A stretch of 7,190 nt of DNA from an uncultured Lachnospiraceae bacterium (GTDB lineage Bacteria > Bacillota > Clostridia > Lachnospirales > Lachnospiraceae): contig USSP01000094.1 in assembly GCA_900557385.1 (NCBI GenBank), positions 1 through 7,190 of the forward strand. Direction: 5' to 3'. Under the pieces are notes generated by a model. It was given only the letters and a program-made list of their open reading frames with translations. It was not told the origin of the DNA and did not search any database. Positions within the stretch are counted from its first letter, which is position 1. Each line of letters begins with the position of its first letter. A program made the position numbers and the translations under genes. Below, in pieces: positions 6,760 through 7,190 of the stretch.

Positions 6760-7190
6760 GATTGCGCATATTTCAAAGACCTTTAATCCGGGAACTGTCA
6801 ATGAAAAAACAGCGATGAATGATTTATCGCTCCACTTAAAACCGGGGGATTTTGCAACCATCATCGGAAGTAACGGTGCCGGCAAGTCTACGCTGCTTAA
6901 AATTATTATGCAGAAAGAGACGCCGGATACCGGCGAGGTGATCCTTGCAAAAGATGCCACCATCGGCTATCTGGCGCAGTATCAGGATGTGTCCGGTCAC
7001 CGGACCATCTACGAGGAAGTCCTTGACGCAAAGAAGAACATCATCGAGATGGAGGAGCGTCTCCGCGGGATGGAGGCGCAGATGAATGCGCTCACAGGGC
7101 AGGAGCTTGAAGCGCTTCTGGACGGGTATCACCGGTTGAGCCACGAGTTTGAACTGCTGGGCGGCTATACTTACCGCAGTGAAGTGACGG
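6752..7190 (+). CDS. ABC importer ATPase (COG1101/TrpZ type) start joined to ABC-F ATPase sequence; 3' partial, apparent chimera
   Basis: The frame is open to the right edge (146 residues visible). Residues 1-38 (MLKIAHISKTFNPGTVNEK... LSLHLKPGDFATII) are those of the ATPase that belongs with the two preceding genes. Walker A is GSNGAGKST (39-47). From residue 50 onward the sequence is instead that of an ABC-F protein, a soluble ribosome-acting family with two ABC domains: KIIMQKETPDTGEVILAKD, then TIGYLAQYQD (about 70-79), RTIYEEVLDAKK (84-95), an E/M/R-rich helix, and FELLGGYTYRSEVTG-like residues at the edge. The importer family would continue after Walker A quite differently, with a Q-loop region of the 'GRVFQDP' kind. 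By hand count GC is 59/139 (42%) for 6752-6890 and 161/290 (55%) for 6901-7190. TTA leucine codons occur before the join but not after it. The chimera may be an assembly misjoin or a real recombination. As read, it is unlikely to energise the importer. Confidence 0.8.
   Translation, partial: MLKIAHISKTFNPGTVNEKTAMNDLSLHLKPGDFATIIGSNGAGKSTLLKIIMQKETPDTGEVILAKDATIGYLAQYQDVSGHRTIYEEVLDAKKNIIEMEERLRGMEAQMNALTGQELEALLDGYHRLSHEFELLGGYTYRSEVT
6866..6905 (+). other. Probable junction between importer ATPase and ABC-F sequence
   Basis: The change of protein family falls within the codons for Walker A and the next few residues (GSNGAGKSTLLKII), a stretch both families share almost identically. The breakpoint therefore cannot be placed more finely. 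A shared word of about 20-30 bases here would suffice for a misjoin or for homologous exchange. Confidence 0.65.

Overview
The window looks like a chromosomal stretch from a low-to-moderate GC anaerobic Firmicute, most likely a Lachnospiraceae-type gut Clostridium. The reasons are the scpA-scpB pair, strong AGGAGG-type ribosome binding sites, the lipoprotein-anchored ABC transporter and the protein sequences themselves. This placement is inference from familiarity, not from a search. All real genes are on the + strand and tightly packed.

Layout. (1) Positions 1-483: the 3' part of a YkuE-like calcineurin-type metallophosphoesterase. (2) A 92-base gap carrying an extended -10 promoter. (3) scpA and scpB, the non-SMC subunits of the bacterial condensin Smc-ScpAB. 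(4) Three bases after the scpB stop and in the same frame, an 891-residue translation-factor GTPase. Its first ~660 residues are TetM/EF-G-like, and its last ~140 residues are a YacP/Rae1-type NYN (PIN-like) ribonuclease domain. (5) A second extended -10 promoter, inside the 3' end of that gene, followed by a leader of about 95 bases with mutually exclusive helices, one of which covers the Shine-Dalgarno sequence. (6) A three-gene ABC importer operon of the TrpX-TrpY-TrpZ type (COG2984/COG4120/COG1101): lipoprotein binding protein, permease, and the start of the ATPase, which runs off the window.

Two things stand out. First, the GTPase-NYN fusion joins two protein types that both act at the ribosomal A site: ribosome-protection factors and the A-site mRNA endonuclease Rae1. 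It suggests a one-protein ribosome-clearing or mRNA-cleaving device, and it warns against calling the gene a tetracycline-resistance determinant. Second, the last gene is a chimera. Residues 1 to about 47 are those of the importer ATPase, but from just after the Walker A motif the sequence becomes that of an ABC-F ribosomal ATPase. By hand count GC rises from 42% before the join to 55% after it. This is either a recombination event inside the conserved P-loop or, more likely, an assembly misjoin at a short shared word, so sequence after about 6890 should not be trusted as part of the importer operon.
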